Shown here: piece after piece, positions 46,377 through 57,800 of the stretch
How the letters are laid out: every line of letters starts with the position of its first letter
How positions within the stretch are numbered: position 1 is the stretch's first letter
Origin: Monomorium pharaonis
Taxonomy: Eukaryota; Arthropoda; Insecta; Hymenoptera; Formicidae
Assembly (NCBI RefSeq): GCF_013373865.1
Contig: NC_050468.1
Location: forward strand, 13,847,496 to 13,911,495
Direction of reading: 5' to 3'
DNA length: 64,000 bases
The notes under the pieces: generated by a model
Seen by the model: only the letters and a program-made list of their open reading frames with translations
Databases searched by the model: none
What the model was told of the DNA's origin: nothing
Program-made: the position numbers and the translations under genes

Positions 46377-48660
46377 TTCGAATTACATACACTGGTGCAG
46401 TGGCACACGGAGTTATACATACATACACGTGTCGCTTGCAGGGATAAAGAGAGCATACGCGCGTATGCTAGGAAATGCGCGCGAGAGAGGGTGCGGTGGT
46501 ATATTCATATGTTGCGCAGAAATGAACAGAACGGGCTCGGCGGGCATTAAAATTAATGAAACGGACAGAACACGCGCGTTTTAACGAAAATGTATGTGGG
46601 CGATCAGGCGGAAGCGCTCGCCCTCTCCTTCTCTTTCTCTCTCTTGCGTTTCTCTCTCTCTCTCTCTCGTTTCTCTCTTTCGTTTTCTCTGTTCAACTCT
46701 CGAATACAGGGTGGCGAGAAACTCGTAAAAGCTCTTTGGCTTGCGAATATTCACAGTGTTGTCTTTTCCTCGTACGCGCACTATATCTTTGTTTTTTTTT
46801 TCTCTACCATTGTTTCGCACACGTAGATGTAGTGTCAGATACTGTCAATCTATCAAAGTCGCTTGTTGAAATGCGTCTCTTGAATGGTCGTCATTTTCAT
46901 ATCAAGTGAGAATTAATAATCAAAGACAAAGAAAATATTTTTACTTTAACAATATAGATAAATATGGGTAAAATATATAAAGATATCATAAAAGAGATTT
47001 CTAAAAATCATTTCTTGTTTCTCTTTCAATTAGCGTCTTTTAAATATAGTTTTACTAAAGGGTTTTATTTATTTTTACATATACAAGTTTTAAGCATTTA
47101 ACATAAAATATTTCTATCAATAATAATGTCTAATGTTTTATTAGTATTATTGATACAGTCTTAAATTAAAATTGTATTAAAGACTTGTTTTGAGAGATAA
47201 AATTTAAGATGTTTTCAAAATCGATAGTGCCACTTATTTTTAATATTTAATTCACCAAAACTCTTTTATTGAATATAATTGCTATATTTTTTATATTAAA
47301 TTAAATGAGTTGCAAATTAGTTCCTATGAAAATTTAACGTTACACTTTGATTTAAGAATTGCCTCGTAAAAAGAGGTTTCGGTTTCAATAAATTCAAAGT
47401 TATAAAGCGTTAATAAACGCTTTTTTTCTCTCTTACAAGAATTTTTATTGAATGCAAAATTTCCTTATGTCTCTGTCATATTATTGTATTAAATCCGCGA
47501 GTCTCACGCAGTTAACGAAGACATTCGGGATGGACGTTTTCTTAATTAAGAAACTTAACTTGACCGTGGCTGAAGTCACGGAAATATCGGGACGACGACA
47601 ACCTGACGTTCCGCCAACGCCGAGGGGACTCGTCGCACGAATATAAATTCCTCCATTATCCAGTGATTAGTTCGTGAGGGGTTACATGCTTCTTGAGTTA
47701 GCAACCCTTCAAATATTATTCTCAAAATATTAAATGCTCTTAGACAGTATTGAATATAGAATGTTTCCTTGAGTGAAAACATATATTTAGATTGTAAAGT
47801 GATAGATGAGGTAACTGTTTTTAAGAAGAAACTTTTTGATGAATTAAAAACCGAGTTTTTCCACAAAAATATGACAAACAATCGCCATTTCTAACACCTT
47901 TTTTATTTAAAATATATAGATATAAGTAAACTTTTTTAAAAATTAAGATTGTGTTGAATTTAAGTGACAAAAATATTATCCTTTTATTAGTAAAATTGCT
48001 TTTATAAATTATAATAAAATTTAAACTTTTGTAAATTTTTAATAAAAAAGCAAACTTCCAAATTTGTTAAAGAATCCAAACTGAAAAAGTAGTTTTGAAG
48101 AACCAAATTAAAAAATTTAGTTAAATACAGATCTAAAAATAATTTCGTTGAATTATCAAAATAATTATGTAAGAATAACGTTGCCAAAAATATTTTACAT
48201 TTTAGCAATTAATTTGAGCATTTTACATAGTATATATTATTAAAAAATTAATAATTTTAATGAGAACTTTGATTCGTCCGTTTCCCAACACTCTCCTTGA
48301 AAATTAAACTTACCAGATTTTTTATTAACACAATTAGATTTTTTAATGTTTATATATTCTTTTATTGAGTATAAGAAAATAATTACAAATATTCTTATTT
48401 ATGTATATTAGAATATTTCTTATTTATGCACGCATGTATATGCATATCCATGTATAAAAATAAAATAAATTTTTTAATATTTATTAACCAAACAATGTAT
48501 AATTATCAAACGTTTTCTTTTTAAATTAAAAGATATAAATAAAAATGTGATATATTTTACTTTACAAAACAAAAAAATTCAATTTGTACCACATTACATT
48601 ATTTAATCACAAGTTTTGTAATTATAATATTAACTCGAAATAATGTTATAATTATTATTA

Positions 48661-48783
48661 GAAATCTTACTGATCGAGATATGGTATTAAAATGCTATAT
48701 TATTTTACTTTATCTACAAACATCAAGTAAGAAATTCCAAAATTTTCATATTATAATATCATATCTCGATCAATAAGATCTCC
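48661..48783. repeat. Inverted repeat with a third partial copy
   Basis: The left arm contains GATCGAGATATGGTATTA and the right arm contains TAATATCATATCTCGATC, about 35 bp each. A third related block lies near 48905 (ATATCTCGGTAAG). This is a probable decayed foldback element. Confidence 0.45.
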
Positions 48784-49405
48784 AAGGATAAAATTATTTC
48801 TAATTATAAAATCTTTTTTTGCAGCAGATCAAATTATAACACAAATTAATAATTTTTCCATTTGATATATGTAGATAAAGTAAAATTAATAAAAAGTATT
48901 GTAATAATATATCTCGGTAAGTAAAATCTCTTACATTACCATCAGAGAGAAACTTCAGAGCAGTTAAGTCCACATTTTAGGTGTTTCCATTTACCAGTGC
49001 CTCAATATGTATGAAACGTGTATCTTTACCATAATGTCTACGAAAGTCTGTAGATAATGTGCACAATTTTTTCCGTTTCTTCTGTGTTATGGCTACAATT
49101 TTTTAGTACTATTTCATAGAATAATGCATACTTGTAAAACTTGATTATTATGCGTAATTAAAAATAGACTGCTGTATAAAACGATTGAAACCAAACTATT
49201 TTTGCAATAATAATGTTTTGAAGTTTCAAGAAGATTAATACTGTAATGTCAGCGCGTAGAATACTTTGGAGAATACGAAACGATTCCGGACCTTGATTAT
49301 TAAATAAATATCGTCTTTTTTAATATCATTGATTTTAGGAATTTTCCTCGCATTTGTAAATTTGGCAAACAAAAAAACGTAAAAACAAATAAAAATTTTT
49401 TTTAT

Positions 49406-49408
<3 letters not shown>

Positions 49409-49450
<42 letters not shown>
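49409..49450 (+). repeat. (TA)n(TG)n microsatellite
   Basis: About 32 bp of TA followed by five TG. The BEL/Pao element is inserted just after it. Confidence 0.92.
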
Positions 49451-49451
<1 letters not shown>

Positions 49452-49456
49452 AATAA

Positions 49457-50123
49457 TGTTCCGTAGGAACAGAAAAATCCTAATATCTAAACTTTCATGG
49501 AAAATCGATACCTGAACAACACGTTACATACATTTTCAAGAAACGACACTTTAGCCCTTCGTAGGGCGAGAGCGGGGATAATAACGGATAGAGCGGGGAT
49601 AATAACGGATAGAGCGGGGCAGCACTGGAGACGAGACTTTCGTTACCTGCTTGACTTCTGTTTTGTACTTGTGCGAGTGAGCATCTCGAGCCAGTGCGAA
49701 CCGAATTCTTTACACGTGCGAGTTATCTTTAACGACCGAATCTTTCGCGATATCATTCGCGCAGTCCGACCGTTAATTCAACAATATACATTATAAGGAG
49801 CCAAGTCTCCTCGTCATTAACACACGTACGGGGCCCCGCGACGATCTTATAGTTTCCTGAAACATCGGGAGTACAGTGCGTTCTATAACGCCCAACTATT
49901 CAAGCGATACACACATACCTTACTCGATTCAAATTCATAATTCTCGTTTATATATCACAATTTCATTGTAATTATTACGAGGGGTTTTTATGCCTACACG
50001 GCTTTTCCCCTAGAGCTAATAAAAGTCAATCCCTTTCGCTCTAATCGCATCATTTATTTTCACCTCACCCACCAAATTGAACCACGGAAGTTTCTCCATG
50101 TGAGAGCAGTTTCCGACCATACA
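49457..50123 (+). repeat. 5' LTR of the BEL/Pao element
   Basis: 667 bp, starting TGTTCCGTAGG and ending CCATACA. It contains an extra copy of a 21-bp unit (GGATAATAACGGATAGAGCGG) that is single in the 3' LTR. The AGCTAATAAAAGTC block near 50015 could act as its poly(A) signal. Confidence 0.9.
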
Positions 50124-50126
50124 GTT

Positions 50127-50143
50127 TGGTGCCTCCTGTGAGG
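50127..50143 (+). other. Primer-binding site of the BEL/Pao element
   Basis: TGGTGCCTCCTGTGAGG begins three bases after the LTR. It has the TGG start expected to pair with a tRNA 3' CCA end. The tRNA was not identified. Confidence 0.65.
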
Positions 50144-50996
50144 TCTGAATTCACGATCGCGAGTGCACAGCCATCGTTCAGCGCATCATCATCACGCCAT
50201 CTCGAAGACCACCCGCCGCCACGTCGTCTCTGGAATCCACGACGCCCAGCTCCACGACGACATCGAGGATCCAAACATGAATATCTTTCAATACTGTTAT
50301 TATTAATTGCATGTGGATCATTTCGAGATATACGTTAAGTTAATAATTGCATTCTTGGATCGCGCTCGTCCCTCCTGCGTTCACGAAAACACGCTATTTA
50401 CGATACGATTTCCCGCGGTTAGACGCGAAAGGGAAAACATCGAATTTTACACGCAATCATTCATCGCAAGATTTCCCGCCGAATTTGTTAATCTTTTCGG
50501 CCTTAGCATATTGAATTTCACGGCTCTGAGAAAAGTGAAAGTCGAGGCGAGAGCCAAGGATTTGCCCGGCCGGAAAAGGGTAAGAATAAAAAAGGTGGTT
50601 CGGACGCGTACCTAAGACCATTCGAGCAATACCTTCACTCACATTCCACCGGTCAATAGCGACAAAAAAGAAGGGAGGGACTGTTCTTTGAAAGAAGTGT
50701 ATATTCTCATACTTGCTCGTTAGAATTTTCAGTTACAAAATTGTACATCTTCGGTCTGCATTCCGAGAATCCGACAACAACAGAATAATATACACTTTCA
50801 CCCTTACGTCTTAACCATCCTTTACACTCGGGTCAGCCGTTGGTCGTCCGGCTCTATTGTTTCGCATTTCTACCTGCTCCTTCATCATTGTCTCTTAGAC
50901 GCGTCAACTATTCATCGGGTCTAACACTCTTTTAAAACTAACACCACGTGCAGGATCAAGCCGTAAATAAATTTATCGACATTAAAACAATCCGGC
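50144..50996 (+). other. Leader between primer-binding site and Gag
   Basis: About 850 bp with small unconvincing frames. It presumably holds the packaging signal and untranslated leader. No known domain is seen. Confidence 0.5.
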
Positions 50997-52859
50997 ATGG
51001 ATCGCGCGAGATACATTAATTCCCAATGGTCCGCGCTAAAGGCGCAGCTCACGAGCTTAGAAAGACTAGTCGAGGCAGGCAATGTGAGTGAATCAAATTT
51101 AAAGAGACGCTTGCAATGCGTAACTGATCTCCTCTACGCGTACGAGGATTTACACTGCGAATTAGAAGCAATAGAACCGGGCAAACGCACCGACGAAGTT
51201 GGTTTGGAAGACATTCAAGATCGGTACTACGCGGTCGCGAGCGCAATAGATAAGACGTCATCTGAAACGGCCGCAGACAACTTAAATACAGCTTCGATTC
51301 CGGTTGACAATAATACAAAACGCGTTAAACTTCTGGTTTCTGAGCTACCAAAATTTGATGGTAACATCGAAGGGTGGTTGTCATTCAAAAATACCTTCTT
51401 AACAATGATTGATTCACGCGACGACATTACCGATTTAGAGAAATTTCTATACTTGAAGGATTCGCTGCGCGACGCGGCTTTAAACAAAATTTCCATTTTC
51501 GACGCACGCGACGAAAATTATAAGGCCGCGTGGCAATTGCTTATCGCGTCGTACGAAAGGCGAATTTTCGTGACAAAACATCTCGACGCGATTATTGATA
51601 TATTGTATAACGGGTGCAAGAGAAATTCATCAAACACGGACGAGTCGTCATCGCGAAATAAGATCATTGCGCAAGACATAACAAAATTATCAGACACTGT
51701 TCGGCACCACATTACGATGCTCCAATCATTGAACATCGAAGTCAACGAACATATGGTCGTTCGAATAATGGAACGGGCGTTACCGTCGGATGTCCGCGCG
51801 GATTGGGAAAAAACGTTGAACTTACAAGACATGCCAACGCTCGAACAAATGTACGAATTCATATCAGATACCGCGTTCCGAATGGACGCGCTCGAAACGG
51901 ACGACTCATTTACCGAGAAGAGTAACAAAAGACCGCATCCAAAGGGGAGCCTTCCCGCTACTAAGGCACGCAAAGATGAACGAGGAGCACGCGCATTCGT
52001 CACGGCTTCGTCGTCTAAGTGCGTAGCGTGCAAAGGGGATGATCATCCTCTCTATCGATGTCCCGAATTCAATAAATTACCGGTGACGCGTAGGTGGGAC
52101 GTTGTGAAAAGATCCAGGATTTGTAAAAATTGCCTCAACCCGCACAACGGCGAGTGTAAAAAATCGCACTGCAAATTCTGCATTAAATTCCACAACTCGT
52201 TATTGCATTATCAATCGGTTAAGGCGTCCTCGGCGACGCAGGTAACAACTAGATGCGAGCCCGTGAAACCTACCACGCCAAATACCCAAAATTCAGCCGT
52301 TGCTCTTAACGCGATTCCTTACAATCCACAATCACAATTATCAATGAGCGCAGTCGTTCGAGTAAGAACCGCTCATGGCGATTTCATTCAATGTCGAGCG
52401 CTGTTAGGTACCTGCGCAACGGCGAATTTTGTCACAGAAAAATTTGTCCGAGCATTAAAATTACCCATATCTCCGTGTGAAATTTCGATCGGGGTGATCG
52501 ACGACATGAATACCGCATCAAATGGCGTCGTTGAGTTTTCCTTTCATTCGATCCATAATGATTTCCACAAAAATCTTTCATTTCTCGTGGTGCCTGAAAT
52601 TGCTGAGAGAATTCCGAGTTGCCCGTTCCCGCGCCACGCGATTAAATTACCAGCTAATTTAAAATTAGCCGACCCACAATTCCACGTACCGCGGCCGGTC
52701 GACATAATCATTGGTTCCGGGTCCACTTTATCGCTCTTATCAATTGGACAAATCGACTTATCACAGAATAATTGCGACCTCGTTTTACGAGAGACTCAGC
52801 TCGGTTGGGTCATCGTCGGCGGAGTAGCTCCCACTGACGGAACGGGTCATATAAATTAA
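50997..52859 (+). CDS. BEL/Pao Gag-protease polyprotein (5' part)
   Basis: A 620-codon open frame from ATG. Residues about 105-270 match the DUF1759 Gag region (KLPKFDG-type motif, here ELPKFDGNIEGW, then a tryptophan- and leucine-rich core). Zinc knuckles follow from about residue 342: CX2CX4HX4C (CVACKGDDHPLYRC), then CX2CX3HX3C and a further Cys/His cluster. A DUF1758-type aspartic protease covers about 455-610, with a flap-side IIIGSGSTLSLL near 570. In the active site the usual Asp before Thr-Cys-Ala is Gly (residue about 471, LLGTCATANF), which should abolish protease activity. The frame ends at TAA beside a 20-bp micro-duplication. In an intact element it would continue into reverse transcriptase. 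Confidence 0.9.
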   Translation: MDRARYINSQWSALKAQLTSLERLVEAGNVSESNLKRRLQCVTDLLYAYEDLHCELEAIEPGKRTDEVGLEDIQDRYYAVASAIDKTSSETAADNLNTASIPVDNNTKRVKLLVSELPKFDGNIEGWLSFKNTFLTMIDSRDDITDLEKFLYLKDSLRDAALNKISIFDARDENYKAAWQLLIASYERRIFVTKHLDAIIDILYNGCKRNSSNTDESSSRNKIIAQDITKLSDTVRHHITMLQSLNIEVNEHMVVRIMERALPSDVRADWEKTLNLQDMPTLEQMYEFISDTAFRMDALETDDSFTEKSNKRPHPKGSLPATKARKDERGARAFVTASSSKCVACKGDDHPLYRCPEFNKLPVTRRWDVVKRSRICKNCLNPHNGECKKSHCKFCIKFHNSLLHYQSVKASSATQVTTRCEPVKPTTPNTQNSAVALNAIPYNPQSQLSMSAVVRVRTAHGDFIQCRALLGTCATANFVTEKFVRALKLPISPCEISIGVIDDMNTASNGVVEFSFHSIHNDFHKNLSFLVVPEIAERIPSCPFPRHAIKLPANLKLADPQFHVPRPVDIIIGSGSTLSLLSIGQIDLSQNNCDLVLRETQLGWVIVGGVAPTDGTGHIN

Positions 52860-52881
52860 CCAAGTCTCATATAAATTAACC

Positions 52882-53750
52882 GAATTAACGGAACAAATAT
52901 AGCTAAATTCTGGCTGATCGAAGATACAACCGCCAAAAAATCTGAGTCGTCAGAAAACGTGGAGAACGAACTTCGTAGGCGCAAAGAACCAACTCCGCGA
53001 GTGGTACGCCTTATACGAATCCGACGAATTCAAATCTAAAGTCAACAATTTCGCTACGAGCAAGAGAATCTCATGGCATTTCAATCCGCCCGTCTTACCT
53101 CATTTCGGAAGAATCTGGAAGGCGTCGGTTAAGTCCTTTAAACATCGTTTCAAAAGAATAGCGGGGGATCTCCTATTCACTTACGAAGAGCTGAATACAT
53201 TGGCCATCGAAGTCGAGACTATACTCAATTCACGCCCTTTGTGTCCCATCTCATCCGACCCAAATGATCCACTAGCATTAACACCTGCACATTTATTAGT
53301 AGGACAACCGATGACCATGCTGCCCGAAGATAATTACATTTCTGTTCCAGAAAATCGTCTGATATCCTGGAAACTAATCTGAAAGACCCGCCAAGATTTT
53401 TGGCGCAGACAGAATATTTAAATGAATTGCAAAAGCGACAAAAATGGAACGGATCAAATGTCGGTTTGCAGCAAGGCAACGTCGTTATTCTCATGGATAA
53501 AAATTTACCATGTACATACGCAGTGGCAGCTGGGGCGAATAGTGGAGACACATCCAGGAGACGACGGCGTGGTCAGGGTGGCAACGATCGAGACATCGCA
53601 TGGATTGATCAAGCGCAACGCAAAGACAATTTGTCCGCTTCCGGACGTAACGTGAACGCATCACGATACATGTGGCCGCCAAGCGAGACAACATCGGTTG
53701 CATATTCGCGAGTCACCAAGCGAGCGAAATACACATTTAAGATAACTTAA
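52882..53750 (+). pseudogene. BEL/Pao pol remnant: pre-RT fragment joined to integrase C-terminus
   Basis: A short stretch starting near 52909 (IAKFWLIEDTT) is the linker normally found just before reverse transcriptase. At about 52980 the homology jumps to late integrase (NQLREWYALY..., then WHFNPPVLPHFG and ILNSRPLCPISSDPNDPLALTP split over 52987-53382). RT and RNase H are therefore deleted. After a stop at 53380, the C-terminal integrase-associated region continues in two different frames (NELQKRQKWN, then WQLGRIVETHPGDDG). This shows at least two further breaks. It is non-functional. Confidence 0.85.
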
Positions 53751-53871
53751 CTTTCGTTCGATTCATCGCAATATCCGTTATCCGCCATGCGCAACTTCGT
53801 AGTATACGGCGTAACACTAAAAACGAAATGATTTTCCTTTCCACATTTGTTGTTGATCGTTACACTCTCCC

Positions 53872-53885
53872 AACGCGGGGGAGGA
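53872..53885 (+). other. Polypurine tract of the BEL/Pao element
   Basis: A GCGGGGGAGGAA-type purine run directly before the 3' LTR, where plus-strand priming would start. The first bases of the adjoining LTR look altered compared with the 5' LTR. Confidence 0.65.
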
Positions 53886-53887
53886 AT

Positions 53888-54539
53888 CGTAGGAACAGAA
53901 AAATTCCAATATCTAAACTTTCATGAAAAATCGATACCTGAACAACATACAGTTGCATACATTTTCAAGAAACGACACTTTAGCCCTTCGTAGGGCGAGA
54001 GCGGGGATAATAACGGATAGAGCGGGGGAACACTGGAAACGAGACTCACTTTCGTTACCTGCTTGACTTCCGTTTTGTACTTGTGCAAATGAGTATCTCG
54101 AGCCAATGCGAACCGAATCCTTTACACGTGCGAGTTATCTTTAACGACCGAATGTTTCGCGATATCATTCGCGCAGTCTGATCGTTAATTCAACAATATA
54201 CATTATAAGGAGCCAAGTCTCCTCGTCATTAACACACGTACGGGGCCCCGCGATGATCTTATAGTTCCCTGAAACATTGGGAGTACAGTGCGTTCGATAA
54301 CGCCCAAATATAGATATTCAAGCGATATACATACCTTACTCAATTCAAATTCATAATTCTCGTTTATATATCACAATTTCATTGTAATTATTACGAGGGG
54401 TTTTTATGCCTACACGGATTTTCCCCTAGAGCTAATAAAGGTCAATCTCTTTCGCTCTAATCGCATCATTTATTTTCACCTCACCCACCAAATTGAACCA
54501 CGGAAGCTTCTCCATGTGGGAGCAGTTTCCGACCATACA
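53888..54539 (+). repeat. 3' LTR of the BEL/Pao element
   Basis: About 652 bp, collinear with the 5' LTR from CGTAGGAACAG to CCATACA. Its extreme 5' end lacks the TGTTC start. It has one copy of the 21-bp unit and several private indels, for example near 54045 and 54308. Confidence 0.88.
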
Positions 54540-54544
54540 AATAA

Positions 54545-54879
54545 TATATAATATAAATAAGAATATAAATTATAATCCCGGTTCTTGATTTCTTTCTAAA
54601 AAAGGGCATGGCATCGATACTCGCATCTCTCGAAGTATTATTGTCGCTTTTCTGCGATGCCGATTAAACGTGCGAGAAGTTAGCATCTCAAAGTTTAGCA
54701 TCTCATAAAAATACTGCAAAATTACTTGCATCCAGCATAGTTCTACAGTTCTTGATAAATTTCAACAATGGTTCCGTTGAATTACGTATTTTAAATAAAT
54801 TTTTATAAATGGAATGATAAATTCCAAAATCACATAATAGCATCTCATCGTATTTCGAATATACGACCACAGTATGTAT
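54545..54879. other. Junction between retrotransposon and satellite; no gene
   Basis: About 335 bp of AT-rich sequence. Its right part has faint resemblance to the satellite (AAATAAAT, CGTATTTCGAATATACG), and a TAGCATCTCA string occurs three times. It may be a highly decayed satellite monomer pair. Confidence 0.4.
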
Positions 54880-57800
54880 AAAAAATGTTTTAATTAATTA
54901 TATCACTGTAACTTTTTAAAAAACAATTGTACGCGTCCAGAAGTATAAGAAAACTGCGTTGAAATAGATAGAAATGCCGATATTCGATTAACATTTCACG
55001 TCTAGCATTAAAATTCAAGTTTTTTGGGCAAAATAATCGTTTAAAAAATGTTTAAATTAATTATATCAACTGAACTCTATAGAAACATATTGTACGCGTC
55101 CCGATCTATATGAGAATTACGTTCAAATAAATAGATCTGTCGATATTCGATTAGCACTTGACGTGTAGCCTTAAAAATTCAAGTTTTCTGGGCAAAATAA
55201 TTGTTTAAAAAATGTTTTAATTAATTATATCACCTGAACTCTATAGAAACATATTGTACGCGTCCGGAACAATATGAGAATTACGTTCAAATAAATAGAT
55301 CTGTCGATATTCGATTAGCACTTGACGTGTAGCCTTAAAAATTCAAGATTTTCGGGCAAAATAATTGTTTAAAAAATGTTCTAATTAATTATATCACCTG
55401 AACTCTATATAAACATATTGTACGCGTCCCGATCTATATGAGAATTACTTTATAATAAATAGATCTGTCGATATTCGATTAGCACTTGACGTGTAGCCTT
55501 AAAAACTCAAGTTTTTCGAGCAAAATAATTGTTTAAAAAATGTTTTAATTAATTATATCACCTGAACTCTATAGAAACATATTGTACGCGTCCCGATCTA
55601 TATGAGAATTACTTTATAATAAATAAATCTGTCGATATTCGATTAGCACTTGACGTGTAGCCTTAAAAATTCAAGTTATTCGGGCAAAATAATTGTTTAA
55701 AAAATGTTTTAATTAATTATATCACCTGAACTCTAGAGAAACATATTGTACGCGTCCCGATCTGTATGAGAATTACGTTCGAATAAATAGATCTGTCGAT
55801 ATTCGATTAGCACTTGACGTGTAGCCTTAAAAATTCAAGTTTTTCGGGCAAAATAATTGTTTAAAAAATGTTCTAATTAATTATATCACCTGAACTCTAT
55901 AGAAACATATTGTACGCGTCCCGATCTATATGAGAATTACGTTCAAATAAATAGATCTGTCGATATTCGATTAGCACTTGACGTGTAGCCTTAAAAATTC
56001 AAGTTTTCTGGGCAAAATAATTGTTTAAAAAATGTTTTAATTAATTATATCACCTGAACTCTATAGAAACATATTGTACGCGTCCCGATCTATATGAGAA
56101 TTACTTTATAATAAATAGATCTGTCGATATTCGATTAGCACTTGACGTGTAGCCTTAAAAACTCAAGTTTTTCGAGCAAAATAATTGTTTAAAAAATGTT
56201 TTAATTAATTATATCACCTGAACTCTATAGAAACATATTGTACGCGTCCCGATCTATATGAGAATTACTTTATAATAAATAAATCTGTCGATATTCGATT
56301 AGCACTTGACGTGTAGCCTTAAAAATTCAAGTTATTCGGGCAAAATAATTGTTTAAAAAATGTTTTAATTAATTATATCACCTGAACTCTAGAGAAACAT
56401 ATTGTACGCGTCCCGATCTGTATGAGAATTACGTTCGAATAAATAGATCTGTCGATATTCGATTAGCACTTGACGTGTAGCTTTAAAAATTCAAGTTTTT
56501 CGGGCAAAATAATTGTTTAAAAAATGTTCTAATTAATTATATCACCTGAACTCTATAGAAACATATTGTACGCGTCCCGATCTATATGAGAATTACGTTC
56601 AAATAAATAGATCTGTCGATATTCGATTAGCACTTGACGTGTAGCCTTAAAAATTCAAGTTTTCTGGGCAAAATAATTGTTTAAAAAATGTTTTAATTAA
56701 TTATATCACCTGAACTCTATAGAAACATATTGTACGCGTCCGGAACAATATGAGAATTACGTTCAAATAAATAGATCTGTCGATATTCGATTAGCACTTG
56801 ACGTGTAGCCTTAAAAATTCAAGTTTTTCGGGCAAAATAATTGTTTAAAAAATGTTCTAATTAATTATATCACCTGAACTCTATATAAACATATTGTACG
56901 CGTCCCGATCTATATGAGAATTACTTTATAATAAATAGATCTGTCGATATTCGATTAGCACTTGACGTGTAGCCTTAAAAATTCAAGTTTTTCGGGCAAA
57001 ATAATTGTTTAAAAAATGTTTTAATTAATTATATCACCTAAACTCTATAGAAACATATTGTACGCGTCCGGAACAATATGAGAATTCCGTTGAAATAAAC
57101 AGATCTGTCGATATTCGATTAGCACTTGACGTGTAGCCTTAAAAACTCAAGTTCTTCGGGCAAAATAATTGTTTAAAAAATGTTCTAATTAATTATATCA
57201 CCTAAACTCTATAGAAACATATTGTATGCGTCCCGATCTATATGAGAATTACGTTCGAATAAATAGATCTGTCGATATTCGATTAGCACTTGACGTGTAG
57301 CCTTAAAAATTCAAGTTTTTCGGGCAAAATAATTAATTAAAAAATGTTCTAATTAATTATATCACCTGAACTCTATATAAACATATTGTACGCGTCCCGA
57401 TCTATATGAAAATTACTTTATAATAAATAGATCTGTCGATATTCGATTAGCACTTGACGTGTAGCCTTAAAAATTCAAGTTTTCTGGGCAAAATAATTGT
57501 TTAAAAAATGTTTTAATTAATTATATCACCTGAACTCTATAGAAACATATTGTACGCGTCCGGAACAATATGAGAATTACGTTCAAATAAATAGATCTGT
57601 CGATATTCGATTAGCACTTGACGTGTAGCCTTAAAAATTCAAGATTTTCGGGCAAAATAATTGTTTAAAAAATGTTCTAATTAATTATATCACCTGAACT
57701 CTATATAAACATATTGTACGCGTCCCGATCTATATGAGAATTACTTTATAATAAATAGATCTGTCGATATTCGATTAGCACTTGACGTGTAGCCTTAAAA

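Larger units (their letters stand above)
43586..49408. other. No gene seen
   Basis: AT-rich DNA with GC-rich patches at 44040-44950 and 45820-46720, the latter with a (CA)n/(CG)n tract. A lone CAGGGTGGCGAGAAACTCG near 46708 looks like one end of a transposon without a partner. From 46900 to 49400 the sequence is AT-rich and nearly featureless apart from the inverted arms at 48661-48783. Confidence 0.45.
49452..54544 (+). mobile_element. BEL/Pao LTR retrotransposon, internally deleted
   Basis: LTR boundaries are 49457-50123 and about 53888-54539, flanked by the 5-bp target duplication AATAA (49452-49456, 54540-54544). The element is 5.1 kb, shorter than the usual 6-8 kb of this superfamily. 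Order: LTR, primer-binding site, leader, Gag-protease frame, a short piece leading towards RT, integrase C-terminal remnants, polypurine tract, LTR. Reverse transcriptase, RNase H and the integrase catalytic core are missing. The LTRs differ by scattered substitutions and indels, so the insertion is not recent. Confidence 0.93.

Noticed and set aside
50307..50615. 102-codon frame in the retrotransposon leader
   Set aside because: It lies upstream of Gag in the untranslated leader, has no known domain and a weak start context. It is probably a chance frame.
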